Shown: positions 20,954-31,476 of the stretch, one piece after another | How the letters are laid out: each line of letters opens with the position of its first letter | Numbering within the stretch: the first letter of the stretch is position 1 | Assembly (NCBI RefSeq): GCF_001659605.2 | Contig: NC_035164.2 | Span: forward strand, 9,386,994 to 9,450,993 | Length of the DNA: 64,000 nt | Reading direction: 5' to 3' | Source of the DNA: Manihot esculenta | Taxonomy: Eukaryota > Streptophyta > Magnoliopsida > Malpighiales > Euphorbiaceae | Program-made: the position numbers and the translations under genes | The notes under the pieces: model-generated | What the model was told of the DNA's origin: nothing | The model's database searches: none | The model's input: the letters and a program-made list of their open reading frames with translations, nothing else

Positions 20954-23562
20954 TGTAATACCCGGCTAGATTCCGGCATCGGAATCCCTACCTTCCGGTG
21001 GAATCTCCGTTGGAATCTAGAATTTCTGAAGATGCCAGAGGCTTCTAGAGGGGTAAAATGTGTTTTCTAAAAGGTTTTTACTGATTTCATGGTTTTAAAT
21101 GAAAAAGAATTGAGTTTTAAAAAGAAAAGACCAAGGAGGCATTTGCCAGGTTCGGCCGCCGAAAGTGAAGTTCGGCCGCCGAACATGGAAAGGCTTCGGG
21201 AGCGCCTTTGGCCTCCGAAAGTCTTGTTTGAACGAGCCAAGGTTCGGCCGCCGAAAGTCAAGTTCGGCCGCCGAACATGCATGAGTTTAGGGGGCACGTT
21301 AGGCTGCCGAAGGTCTTCGACCAGGCCATCTATAAAGGGCCCTCAGATCGGAAATGGGCGAGTTTTCTCCCCATTCTCGAGCTCAGGTGAGTTTTTGTCC
21401 TCCCTTGGCCATTTTCATGTTTTTCTTCATCTCCTTCATGTTTTCATGAGTTTTATGGCTGTTTTGAAGAGTTTTCAAGCTTAGATCAAGTTTTGGGAAC
21501 TTGGAGACCCAAGGAGTTGGTTTCTCCCATCTCCAAGTTAGAGCTCGCACAAACCCTCGAACTTCAAGTGGTAAGTGTGGATCTATGCTTTCTTTTACGT
21601 TTCATGAAGTTTTAAGTAAGTTTTAAGAGGTTTTAATGGTTAAGTATGGGTAGATATGCATGTTAGGCTTTATGTGGGTTTTATGCCCAATGTATGTTAT
21701 GTGATGCTCATGTATGTTTATATAATGCTATGTTGAATGTTTAAGCTAGTTTATGCATGTGGGAGAGTGTATGCATGATTGGGAAAGAGCAAGTGAAGTT
21801 TTGGATAGTTTTGTTGGTTTTGGCTTATGTGGGTCATAAGCCATTTAAGTATGCTTTTTGATGTTCTTTGTTGGAGTTTAAACTTGTTTAAACTCCTTTG
21901 TGCATGGTTAAGGGTTTATGCATGTTTTGGTAAGGTTGGGTGCTTATTTTGGGGTGTTTGGAAGGTTTGGGAGGCTTGAATGCATGAGAAGCTGAGTTCT
22001 GCCCTTCTGGGAAGAACTCAGGTTCGGCCGCCGAAAGTAGGTTCGGCCGCCGAAAGTAGCTTCGGCCGCCGAACCTGCCTTTGGATGCATGGTTTGGCCG
22101 CCTAACCTTGCCCCCGAAAGTTGAGTTTTGGCTTGAAAGCAGACTTTCGGCCGCCGAAGGAAGGATTCGGCCGCCGAAGGAAGGATTCGGCCACCGAAAG
22201 TGCCTGACTTTCATCTCTGGAGTGGGACTTTCGGCCGCCGAAGGTGCCCGAGTTTCGTCTCTGGAGAGAGGGTTCGGCCGCCGAAGGTGCCGCCAAAAGT
22301 GCCCTGTCCAGCCTTTTCAAGGTTGTTTTCTATGCATGTTTAAGTGATGTTTTAGAGGGTTTTTGGGGAGTTGATTATGAGTGGTTAGAATGTGTTTGGC
22401 ACCTCATTCGAGTCCACCTGTGTAGGACTGGACCCGAGGGACCGAGGAGGCCATCAGTGTTAGCAGTTGCAGAGTCAGTCCAGCGTCTGCCAGAGGTGAG
22501 TAGAACTAAACTTAATCTTTATTTTATGAAATCAAATGCCTAAAGCATGCTCATGCATCATGTTTATATGTAATAGGTTGATTGCACTAGCTACACGAAT
22601 ATGAAGCATTGCATTATTTACTGTTGGTGGAGATTGGACCAAGGATGACCCCACTAGCCCTAGAGATGTTGTGAGACCTGGCCGGACCAGGCATACATAT
22701 ACAGTTGTTGTAAGACTTGGCCGGGCCAGGCATACGAAGGTTGTGAGACCCGGCCGGGCCGGGCATATTGAGACTGGAAGGGATGTTTTGGGGTTAGGTC
22801 CAATCCGTGATATGATTTGTTTGTGCTATGACGCATTTCATGAAAGCATATAATTAATGAACTATTTTTCCCTGTTTCTACTCACTGGGCTTTTTAGCTC
22901 ACCCCTCTCCCCTAACCCCAGTTTTGCAGGTCAGTGGTAGGCCAGGAAGACGTCAAGAGTAAAGGTTTTGCTTATGTAATAGTATTAGATTAGTACTTTT
23001 AGTGTGGACATGTATTGTAAATTGATATAATGATTTGTAAGAGAATGTAATGTAACGCAAGTGGAGTTATGTTTATGGTTTAGTACTGTGCTTGGCCCTA
23101 AGACTTGGTTAGTCCCTGTTTAATACATGATGTATGTTATGTTTAGTGTTGAGTTACGTTTGAACTAAACTGGTGGCATGTGTTGTGTACCACGCTATGG
23201 CTTGATGATGACCCCAATGTAGGTCTTATGTTTGTGGTTTGATGCTTGCACAGGTTAGATTCTAGTTCTTTGGATGTAATCCCAGCTTGATGTATGTTAT
23301 GTTGAACCAGCTAGAGTTTTGATGAGGGCTCTAGTAGGGGGTTTCTTTATGTTTCCAGTATGTCGCATACAGGTCAGGCTCGGTTTGTACATCAGATGTT
23401 TGAGTTTTTATGTTAACGTTTTGATCATGTATGGGATTTGAACAGGTGATAGGATGTATGTTTGGCTTGCTACGGGTCCCGGCGGCCTTAAGTCGATCTG
23501 GATCCTAGCGCCGGTGGCGGTTCGGGCCATTACAGAGGGGTATCGGTTTCCGGGCTGTTACA
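20954..23562 (+). repeat. 3' LTR of the nested element
   Basis: Starts TGTAATACCCGG and ends CTGTTACA; 2,609 bp. TATA box at 21330-21337. It has eleven exact TTCGGCCGCCGAA inverted repeats, against eight in the 5' LTR; the extra copies lie in 22021-22200. CCTGGCC minisatellite at 22674-22768. The reading frames near 21888-22347 are made of this repeat. Confidence 0.92.
21330..21337 (+). promoter_or_regulatory. TATA box of the nested 3' LTR
   Basis: CTATAAAG, same context as 16289-16296. Confidence 0.5.
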
Positions 23563-23567
23563 GTTAT
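23563..23567. repeat. Target-site duplication, right copy (nested element)
   Basis: GTTAT, matching 15908-15912; the outer LTR continues from here. Confidence 0.9.
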
Positions 23568-23938
23568 GATATGTAATGATGATATATTGAGGTTTAGAAA
23601 TTGTGTTTGACCGAGTTTGTATAGTAATCCCTTTTGATACATGATCTATAGAATGTTTTATGATGTTTATGTTCAACCAAGCTTAATTCATGTATGTTAT
23701 GATACCCCATTGGAGCATTTGATGAGGGCTCCAGTGTGTGGTTTGTGTTATGTTATGAGTATGCACAGGTTGAGCTTGGTTTATGGAAAGGAAAAGTTTA
23801 CAGGTTTATGAGTATGTATGATCATGTATGGGATTTAACAGGTTCCCAGGTTATATGTCAGGCTTGCTACGGGTCCCGGCGGCCTTAAGCCGATCTGGAT
23901 CCTAGCGCCGGTAACGGTCCGATTTTCGGGTCATTACA
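23563..23938 (+). repeat. 5' LTR of the outer Tekay element, second part
   Basis: Continues the LTR interrupted at 15912 and matches 31102-31476 of the 3' LTR. It ends TCATTACA at 23938, next to the primer-binding site. Confidence 0.88.
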
Positions 23939-23941
23939 GAA

Positions 23942-23953
23942 TGGTATCAGAGC
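23942..23953 (+). promoter_or_regulatory. Primer-binding site of the outer element (tRNA-Met)
   Basis: TGGTATCAGAGC three bases after the LTR end; identical to the nested and minus-strand elements. Confidence 0.85.
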
Positions 23954-24210
23954 CCTAGGTTCATATGATCGGACCTAGAGTGTCGGGCTCATAGATGTTA
24001 TAGAAGGTCAAGCACAATAGGAAAGATCATGTCCACTAGGATAGGATGTGGAGTCCTGTCTTGTATAATGATGTGAAATGCCATGATAATATGCATGTGC
24101 ATTAATGATAGGCTATGATATGTGATGTATGTGATGCGGGTTCATGTGTTTCCACATGAACCATATGGTGCTAATGTTTGTTTGTTATGTGTTGTTTTTC
24201 AGAAAACAGG

Positions 24211-27200
24211 ATGAGAGGAACTCGTCGATGTGCGCGATTGACTGGAGTACCACCTGAGGATGAGGGCACGAGTGCCCGTCCTCCAGCATTGCCTAGGGCA
24301 ATGTCTAGTAGGTCCAGCAGAGAAAGAGCAGCAAGAGACCCTAGAAGGTCTCTGGATCTGGGTAGAAGCAGATCAGTGAGGGAAACAGTTCAGGGAGGAA
24401 TGTCAGAGGACATGGGGGATGATATGGATGTAGAGCAGAGGAGGGATGGCAGTCTGGGAGTTAGCATGTCAGAAGAAGGTATGGGAGAGTCCCAAGGAGG
24501 CACTCAGGCCTCGGGATTTGTTCAGCCACCCCACTACCCACACTTCTCACAACATCCCGGGTATTCGATGGGAGGTACATCGGATTACCCTAGCTTTACC
24601 CCTTATCCCACACACATGCCCTACCCACCTTACTACCCACCATACTCACAGTACCCGATGTATCCACCCTACTATCCAAATCCAGCAAACCCTACCACAG
24701 AAAATGTTGCACCTCCTCCACCATCAGCAGAAACCCCAGTTCCAGAAACTCAATTACCTAGACCTAGCTCATCTGGTGGGAGCAAGGTCAAGATGACTGA
24801 ATATATGAAGCTGGGTGCTCCCCAGTTTGAATCAGGTGATGACCCGTTTGTGTATCTTGAGAGGGTCAAGACAATTACAGAGGAGTTAGGGGCGGATGAT
24901 AGTAGAGCCATCCAGATGGCTGGGTTCACATTAAAATGCAAGAAAGCCCGAGAGTGGTTTAAGAATTATGTGAGCCCGAGGGTGGAAAGCTTATCATGGG
25001 AGGAGTTTGCAAACGAGTTTGCAGGATGGGCTTTCCCTGACAGTTCAAGAGAATTGAAGATGATAGAGTTTGAGCAGTTGAGGCAGACAGATGAAATGAG
25101 TGTAGAGGAGTACACCGACAGATTCTTAGAGCTGTTGCCTTTTGCTCGGCAGAGTCTGGATACAGATTCGAAGAAGTCAAGGAGGTATGTCATGAAACTT
25201 CATTCCAGGTATTCCTCCTTGATTCAGTCAGTGGACAGGGAGAGCTTCCATGCCATAGTAGATATGGCCAGGAAAATGGAGGCCAGTGCCATCATTCAAG
25301 GGACAGTTAAGCAGTCAGTGGCACAGTCTTCTGGTCCTAAAACCCCGGGTGGGGGAAGGTTAGATCCCTTTACCCTGAGTGCAGCAGCTTTAGGCAGCAA
25401 GAGATGGGGCAAAGCCAAGACTAAGAAGAACAAGTTCTGGAGCAAAGTCAAGTCCAGTCTGGGATTTGGGAGTGGCTCAAGCTCTGGTGCAGATAATGCA
25501 GTTTGTGCAAGGTGTGGTAAGCCACACAAGGGAGTATGTCGGTTTGGGACGACAGCCTGTTTCAGATGTGGTCAGGAGGGGCATATGGCTCGAGAATGTC
25601 CAAGAGCAGTCCCGATGGCACAGTCCCAGCAGACAGCTTTAGGTAGTATAGCGCAGCCAGCAGCTCCAGCCACGACTCAGGCTAGTGGCAGAGGCAGAGG
25701 GAGAGGGGCAGCCTCTTCTTCAGCGGGTTTCAGAGGTGAAGGTCCATCAGCTCCAGCACGGATCTTCACAATGACACAGCAGGAGGCAGATGCATCTAAC
25801 ACCGTGGTGGCAGGTAACTTAGTCATTGGTTGTTCAGATGTGTATGCCTTGATGGACCCTGGTGCATCTCATTCTTTTATTGCTCCGAGAGCCGTGGAGA
25901 GGTTGGGTCTAATGATCTCTGGGTTAGAGTGTCCTCTCTGGGTCAATGGACCCAAGTGTGATCCATCAGTGGCAGAGTCAGTCTGCCAGTGTAGTCCTGT
26001 GTTTGTTGAGGGAAGATGCTTGTCTGCCTACCTGGTGGTTCTAGATTTGACAGATTTTGACGTCATTCTAGGGATGGACTGGTTATCTACCCATGGTGCT
26101 ACCTTGGACTGCAGGGACAAGGTAGTCAGGTTTAGAAGTCTGGATGGGTCAGAGGTCGTCTTCAGGGGAGACAGGAGGGGTACACCTAGAGGTCTGATAT
26201 CAGCCCTTCAGGCTCGCAGGTTGCTTAGGAGGGGATGTCAGGGGTATTTGGCTCATGTGAGAGAGCTTAGCAGTCAGGTTAGAGAGCCCGCCTCGGTGCC
26301 GGTGGTCAGAGAATTTTTGGATGTGTTCCCAGACGAGCTGCCAGGCTTACCACCTACTAGGGAGATAGAGTTCGAGATAGAACTGATGCCTGAAACCCGA
26401 CCGATCTCTATCCCTCCTTACAGGATGGCGCCATCAGAATTGAAAGAGTTGAAGGAGCAGTTACAGGAGCTGGTAGACAAGGGCTTCATCCGACCGAGTA
26501 CCTCACCCTGGGGTGCTCCAGTTTTGTTTGTAAGAAAGAAGGATGGATCCCTCAGACTTTGTATCGACTACAGGCAGTTGAACAAAGTCACTACCAAGAA
26601 CAGGTACCCTTTGCCAAGGATCGATGATCTATTCGACCAGCTAGCAGGAGCGGGTTGTTTCTCTAAAATAGATCTGAGGTCCGGGTATCATCAGCTGAGG
26701 ATCAGAGAGGAAGATGTGCCAAAGACAGCTTTCAGGACCAGATATGGGCATTTTGAGTTCCTTGTGATGCCGTTCGGGTTAACCAACCCCCTGCAACATT
26801 CATGGATCTCATGAACAGAGTGTTTAGCCAGTACCTGGATCACTTCGTTATTGTCTTCATAGATGATATCTTGGTGTATTCCAGGAATGCAGAGGAGCAT
26901 GCCCATCATCTGAGGTTGGTTCTACAGACCTTGAGGGAGCATGGCTTGTATGCCAAGTTCTCCAAGTGTGAGTTCTGGCTGAGGAGCAATTCATTCTTGG
27001 GGCATGTGGTGTCAGGAAATGGAATAGAGGTAGACCCCAAGAAGGTAGAAGCTGTGGCTAACGGCCTAGACCCACTTCAGTGCCTGAGATCAGAAGTTTC
27101 TTGGGTTTGGCAGGTTACTACAGGAGGTTCGTTCAGGACTTCTCAAAAATTGCAGCTCCTCTGACCAGGTTAACCAGGAAGAATCAGAAGTTTGTGTGGA

Positions 27201-29197
27201 CCGACCAGTGCGAAGAGAGTTTTGAAGAGCTTAAGAAGAGGTTAACGTCAGCACCAGTGTTAGCTCTGCCAGCTAGCAATGAGGACTTCACAGTGTTTTG
27301 TGATGCATCCCGAGTGGGTCTGGGTTGTGTGCTAATGCAGAATGAAAGGGTGATTGCTTATGCTTCTAGGCAGCTAAAGAAGCATGAGTTGAATTACCCC
27401 ACACATGACCTGGAAATGGCAGCCGTTATCTTTGCACTCAAGATGTGGAGGCATTACCTTTACGGTGTTAAATGTGAGATCTTCACAGATCATAAAAGTC
27501 TACAGTACATCCTGCGTCAAAGAGATTTGAACTTGAGACAGAGAAGATGGGTAGAACTGCTGAGTGATTATGATTGCAAGATTCAATACCATCCGGGTAA
27601 GGCGAATGTTGTGGCAGACGCCCTAAGCCGGAAGTCACTAGGCAGTTTATCCCACATCACGGCGGAGAGGAGACCAGTGGTGAAGGAGTTTTACAAGCTC
27701 ATTGATGAAGGTCTATAGTTGGAGTTGTCTGGTACAGATGCTTTAGTTGCCCAGATGAGAGTGGCACCCGTGTTTCTGGAGCAGGTGGCTCAGAAGCAGC
27801 ATGAGGACCCAGAGTCAGTGAAAATTGCCAGGACTGTTCAGTCAGGCAAAGACAGCGAATTCAGATTCGACAATAAGGGGATCCTCCGCTATGGGAGTCG
27901 TTTGTGTGTACCAGATGACATAGGGCTAAAGGGAGACATTATGAGAGAGGCTCATAATGCAAGATACAGCGTTCACCCAGGAGCCACCAAGATGTACCAA
28001 GATCTGAAGAAAGTTTATTGGTGGCCAGCTATGAAGAGAGAAGTGGCACAGTTTGTGTCAGCCTGGGAAGTATGTCAGAGGGTGAAGCTGGAACATCAGA
28101 AGCCGGCTGGAATGCTTAACCCGCTACCTATTCCAGAGTGGAAATGGGAGAATATAGCTATGGACTTCGTAGTGGGGTTACCGGCGACGTCCAATAGATT
28201 GGACTCCATATGAGTGATTGTGGACAGACTCACCAAATTTGCTCACTTTATCCCTGTCAGGAGTGGCTATTCTGTGGACAAGTTAGCGCAGGTATATGTT
28301 GAGGAGATCGTCAGACTGCATGGGGTTTCTGTTTCTATAGTGTCTGATAGAGGACCCCAGTTCACCTCCAGGTTTTGGCGGAGTCTGCAGGATGCCATGG
28401 GTACCAGGTTGGATTTTAGCACTGCTTTCCATCCACAGACGGACGGACAATCAGAAAGGACCATCCAGACAATAGAGGATATGCTCAGAATGTGTGTGCT
28501 GGACTTTGGCGGTTCTTGGAGGCAACATCTACCTTTGGTGGAGTTTGCCTACAATAACAGCCATCATGCTAGCATCGGGATGGCTCCATATGAAGCTTTG
28601 TATGGGAGGAAGTGCAGATCACCTGTTTGCTGGGATGAGGTTGGAGAAAAGGCCTTGGCAGGGCCTGAACTAGTAGAGATCACCAATAGGGTGGTACCCA
28701 TAATCAGAGAAAGGATCAAGACTGCTGCAAGCAGACAAAAGAGTTATGCAGACATCCGCAGAAGGCAAGTAGAGTTTCAGGAGGGGGATCTGGTATTGCT
28801 CAAGGTGTCTCCTATGAAAGGAGTGGTTCGGTTTGGGAAGAAAGGTAAACTGGCTCCACGGTACATCGGACCCTTTGAAGTCTTGCAAAAGATTGGGAGT
28901 GTATCGTACAAGCTGGATTTACCTGCTTCAATGGAAAGAATCCATCCGGTTTTCCATATTTCTATGTTGAGGAAGTTTGTGTTAGATCCGGGCAAGGTTC
29001 TTAATGAGCCTGATGTGGAGATCCAAGAAGATCTCACTTATGTTGAGCAGCCAGTACGGATCATAGACACCCAGATCAGGAAGTTGAGGAACAAGGAAAT
29101 CCCGATGGTGAAAGTCCTTTGGAACCACCACAATTTGGAAGAATGCACCTGGGAGACACGGGAGTCCATGCTCCAGCAATACCCTTATCTTTTCTAA
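24211..29197 (+). pseudogene. Tekay gag-pol, broken by two frameshifts and two stops
   Basis: Domains in order: Gag with N-terminal Arg-rich part, a Pro/Tyr-rich stretch (24520-24700), Retrotrans_gag (about 24820-25200) and zinc knuckle [15 protein letters not shown] (about 25558). Then come an aspartic protease with DPGASHSF (25855), reverse transcriptase (26390-26900, FIDD at about 26857), RNase H (about 27290-27620), the integrase HHCC region (27955-28085) and integrase core (28140-28480). A GPF motif (28870) and a chromodomain-like tail ending YPYLF complete it. One-base frameshifts lie near 26788 and 27066. In-frame stops are TAG 27716-27718 and TGA 28211-28213. The start at 24211 was chosen because MRG is conserved in three elements; the frame is open from 24178. 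Confidence 0.9.
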
Positions 29198-29268
29198 GGT
29201 TAGTTTCTTATATGTTTCATGTGTTTTATGTGTATGATATGTTGTATGCCTTGCATGTGCTAGTTGAG

Positions 29269-29290
29269 GAACATTCGGGGACAAATGTTC
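29269..29290 (+). other. Stem-loop before the polypurine tract (outer element)
   Basis: Same GAACATTCG / GAATGTTC-type hairpin as in the nested element, with one arm mismatch (ACAAATGTTC). Confidence 0.6.
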
Positions 29291-29292
29291 TT

Positions 29293-29305
29293 AAGGGGGG
29301 GAGAA
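29293..29305 (+). promoter_or_regulatory. Polypurine tract of the outer element
   Basis: AAGGGGGGGAGAA immediately before the 3' LTR. Confidence 0.85.
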
Positions 29306-31476
29306 TGTAATACCCGGCTAGACTTCGGTATCGGAATTTCTACCATCCGGTGGAATCTCGGGTGTCGGAGACCTCTAGAAGGGTAAAACTATGTTTTCAT
29401 AAAATGTTTTAATGTGTTTTATGTTTTAAGCATGAAAGAAAATGAGTTTTTGCATGAAAACAACCTTGGAGGAAAACTCAGGTTCGGCCGCCGAACATGC
29501 ATGCGTTTCAGGTGTGCCTTAGGCCCCCGAAAACATAAGTGAGGAAAGTCCAGGTTCGGCCTCCGAACCTTATGTTCGGCCGCCGAACATGGCATGCATG
29601 TGGAGGCACTTTCGGCTCCCGAACGTGGCCTGGCCAGCCACCTATAAAGGGGTCTCTTAGCCGAAAACGGGCGAGCTTTTCTCCCCATTTTCGGCCAAGG
29701 TGAGCCCTCCGCCATCCCTCACCAATCTTGAGTTTCTTCCTTCAGATCTTTCAAGATTTTCATGAGTTTTCACTTTGTTTTGAAGTTTTTGAGCATTTGA
29801 GTAAGTTTTGGAGCTTTGAGGTTCAAAGAAACTCAACCCCTCCCATCTCCGAGTTTAGGTCGTCTCTCTCTCGATCTTCAAGAGGTAAGAGCCGATCTTA
29901 AGCTCATTGCATGTTTTAAGTAAGTTTTAAGTAGATCTATGGGGTAGAAATGCATGATTAGTTTATTGTTATGTTTATGGGTATATGTTGTGTTTATGAA
30001 CATGTGGATGTTTGATGTGTTGTAGATTGGGGTTTAAGTTAGTTGAAGCCCCTAGGAACTTGTATGCATGTTGTAGAATAGGAAAAATGCAAGTTTGGAA
30101 GGTCTGGGAGGCATCTGTGCATGAGGAGCTGAAGTTTCTGCCCTTTGGCAGAAACCAGGTTCGGCAGCCGAAGGACTTTCGGCCGCCGAACATGGCTGGG
30201 AGGCAAGCCTTTCGGCTGCCGAAGCCTGCCCCCGAAAAGAGACTTTCGTCTCTGGAGGGCACTTTCGGCCGCCGAAGGTGCCGCCGAACCTGCCTGACTT
30301 TCGGCTCTGGAGGGACTTTCGGCCGCCGAAGGTGCCGCCGAAAGTGCCCTGTGCAGCCCTCCTTTGCATGTTTTTCCATGATGTTTTGAGGTGTTTTAAG
30401 GGGGGCTTTTGGGGAGTATTTTAGAGTCATGTTCTAGTATGTTTGGTCCCTCATTTGAGTCCACCTGTGTAGGTTCGGACCCGAGGAACCGAGGACCCCA
30501 GCAGTGAGTTCAGCTGCTTTGGTGTTGTCAGAGTCAGCCAGAGGTGAGTGGAACTAAACTTAATCTTTTAAATTGAGAAATTAAATGTTTATCATGTTTC
30601 ATGCATCATGAGTATGCAATAGGATGATTGCATTAGATTTCACAAATATGTTGCATTGCATTCTTTATTGTTGATGTGGGTGAATGTTGGATGACCCAAT
30701 TAGTCCCTGAGGGAAGACCAGGACCCCATTCTACGGCCTGGTACGGATATGGGACTCGAAGACCAGGAGCCCAGAGGAGGCCCTGGGGCAATGGTAAGTA
30801 ATGTATGATATGACAGAAAGACCAGGACCCCATGCTGCGGCCTGGCACAAATGATGCTGGGACTATTTGGTGACAAGTTCACCCAACCCTTATGTGAATT
30901 GTCTGTGTTATGGTGCATTTCATTGGAGCATGTTTATTAATATGTTTTCATGGTTCTACTCACTGGGCTTTTTAGCTCACCCCTCTCTCTTTAACCCCCA
31001 GGCTTGCAGGTACAGGATAGAGCAGGAGGTCGGATAGAGTAAAGTCATGGTTATGTAATAGCTAGCAGTGGACATGATTAAATTGTAATGTAATGTCTTA
31101 TACAGTTATGATATGTAATGATGATGTATTGAGGTTTAGAAATTGTGCTTGACCGAGTTTGTATAGTAATCCCTTTTGATACATGATCTATATAATGTTT
31201 TATGATGTTTATGTTCAACCAAGCTTAATTCATGTATGTTATGATACCCCATTGGAGCATTTGATGAGGGCTCCAGTGTGTGGTTTGTGTTATGTTATGA
31301 GTATGTACAGGTTGAGTTTGGTTTATGGAAAGGAAAAGTTTACAGGTTTATGAGTATGTATGATCATATATGGGATTTGACAGGTTCCCAGGTTATATGT
31401 CAGGCTTTCTACGGGTCCCGGCGGCCTTAAGCCGATCTGGATCCTAGCGCCGCGGTCCGATTTTCGGGTCGTTACA
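29306..31476 (+). repeat. 3' LTR of the outer Tekay element
   Basis: 2,171 bp, from TGTAATACCCGG to GGTCGTTACA. TATA box at 29642-29649. TTCGGCCGCCGAA inverted repeats near 29482, 29576, 30179, 30265 and 30318, with variants between. CCAGG/CCTGG minisatellite at 30713-30850. It includes about 80 bp (around 29500-29575) absent from the 5' LTR copy. Frames such as 29975-30430 are repeat artefacts. Confidence 0.9.
29642..29649 (+). promoter_or_regulatory. TATA box of the outer 3' LTR
   Basis: CTATAAAG in the same context as at 14405. Confidence 0.5.

Larger units (their letters stand above)
15913..23562 (+). mobile_element. Nested non-autonomous Tekay-type retrotransposon
   Basis: The 7.65-kb element has two long LTRs (15913-18459 and 20954-23562), a primer-binding site, a short gag-like ORF, scrambled pol remnants and a polypurine tract. 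A perfect 5-bp duplication GTTAT flanks it. It sits inside the 5' LTR of the outer element, whose sequence resumes exactly at 23563. The internal region is only about 2.5 kb, against more than 5.3 kb in the two fuller relatives. Gag capsid and most of pol are deleted, so any movement needed enzymes from a partner. Confidence 0.92.
14182..31476 (+). mobile_element. Outer Tekay-type Ty3/gypsy chromovirus, 5'-truncated and interrupted
   Basis: The composite element has a 5' LTR (14182-15912 plus 23563-23938), tRNA-Met primer-binding site, gag-pol, polypurine tract and 3' LTR (29306-31476). A second element sits inside the 5' LTR. Compared with the 3' LTR, the 5' LTR lacks the first 41 bp, so the left junction is a deletion or recombination and no target-site duplication can be read. 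Domain order and the C-terminal chromodomain place it in the Tekay/Del chromovirus clade, whose long LTRs (over 2 kb) it shares. Gag-pol is broken by two frameshifts and two stops. Confidence 0.88.
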
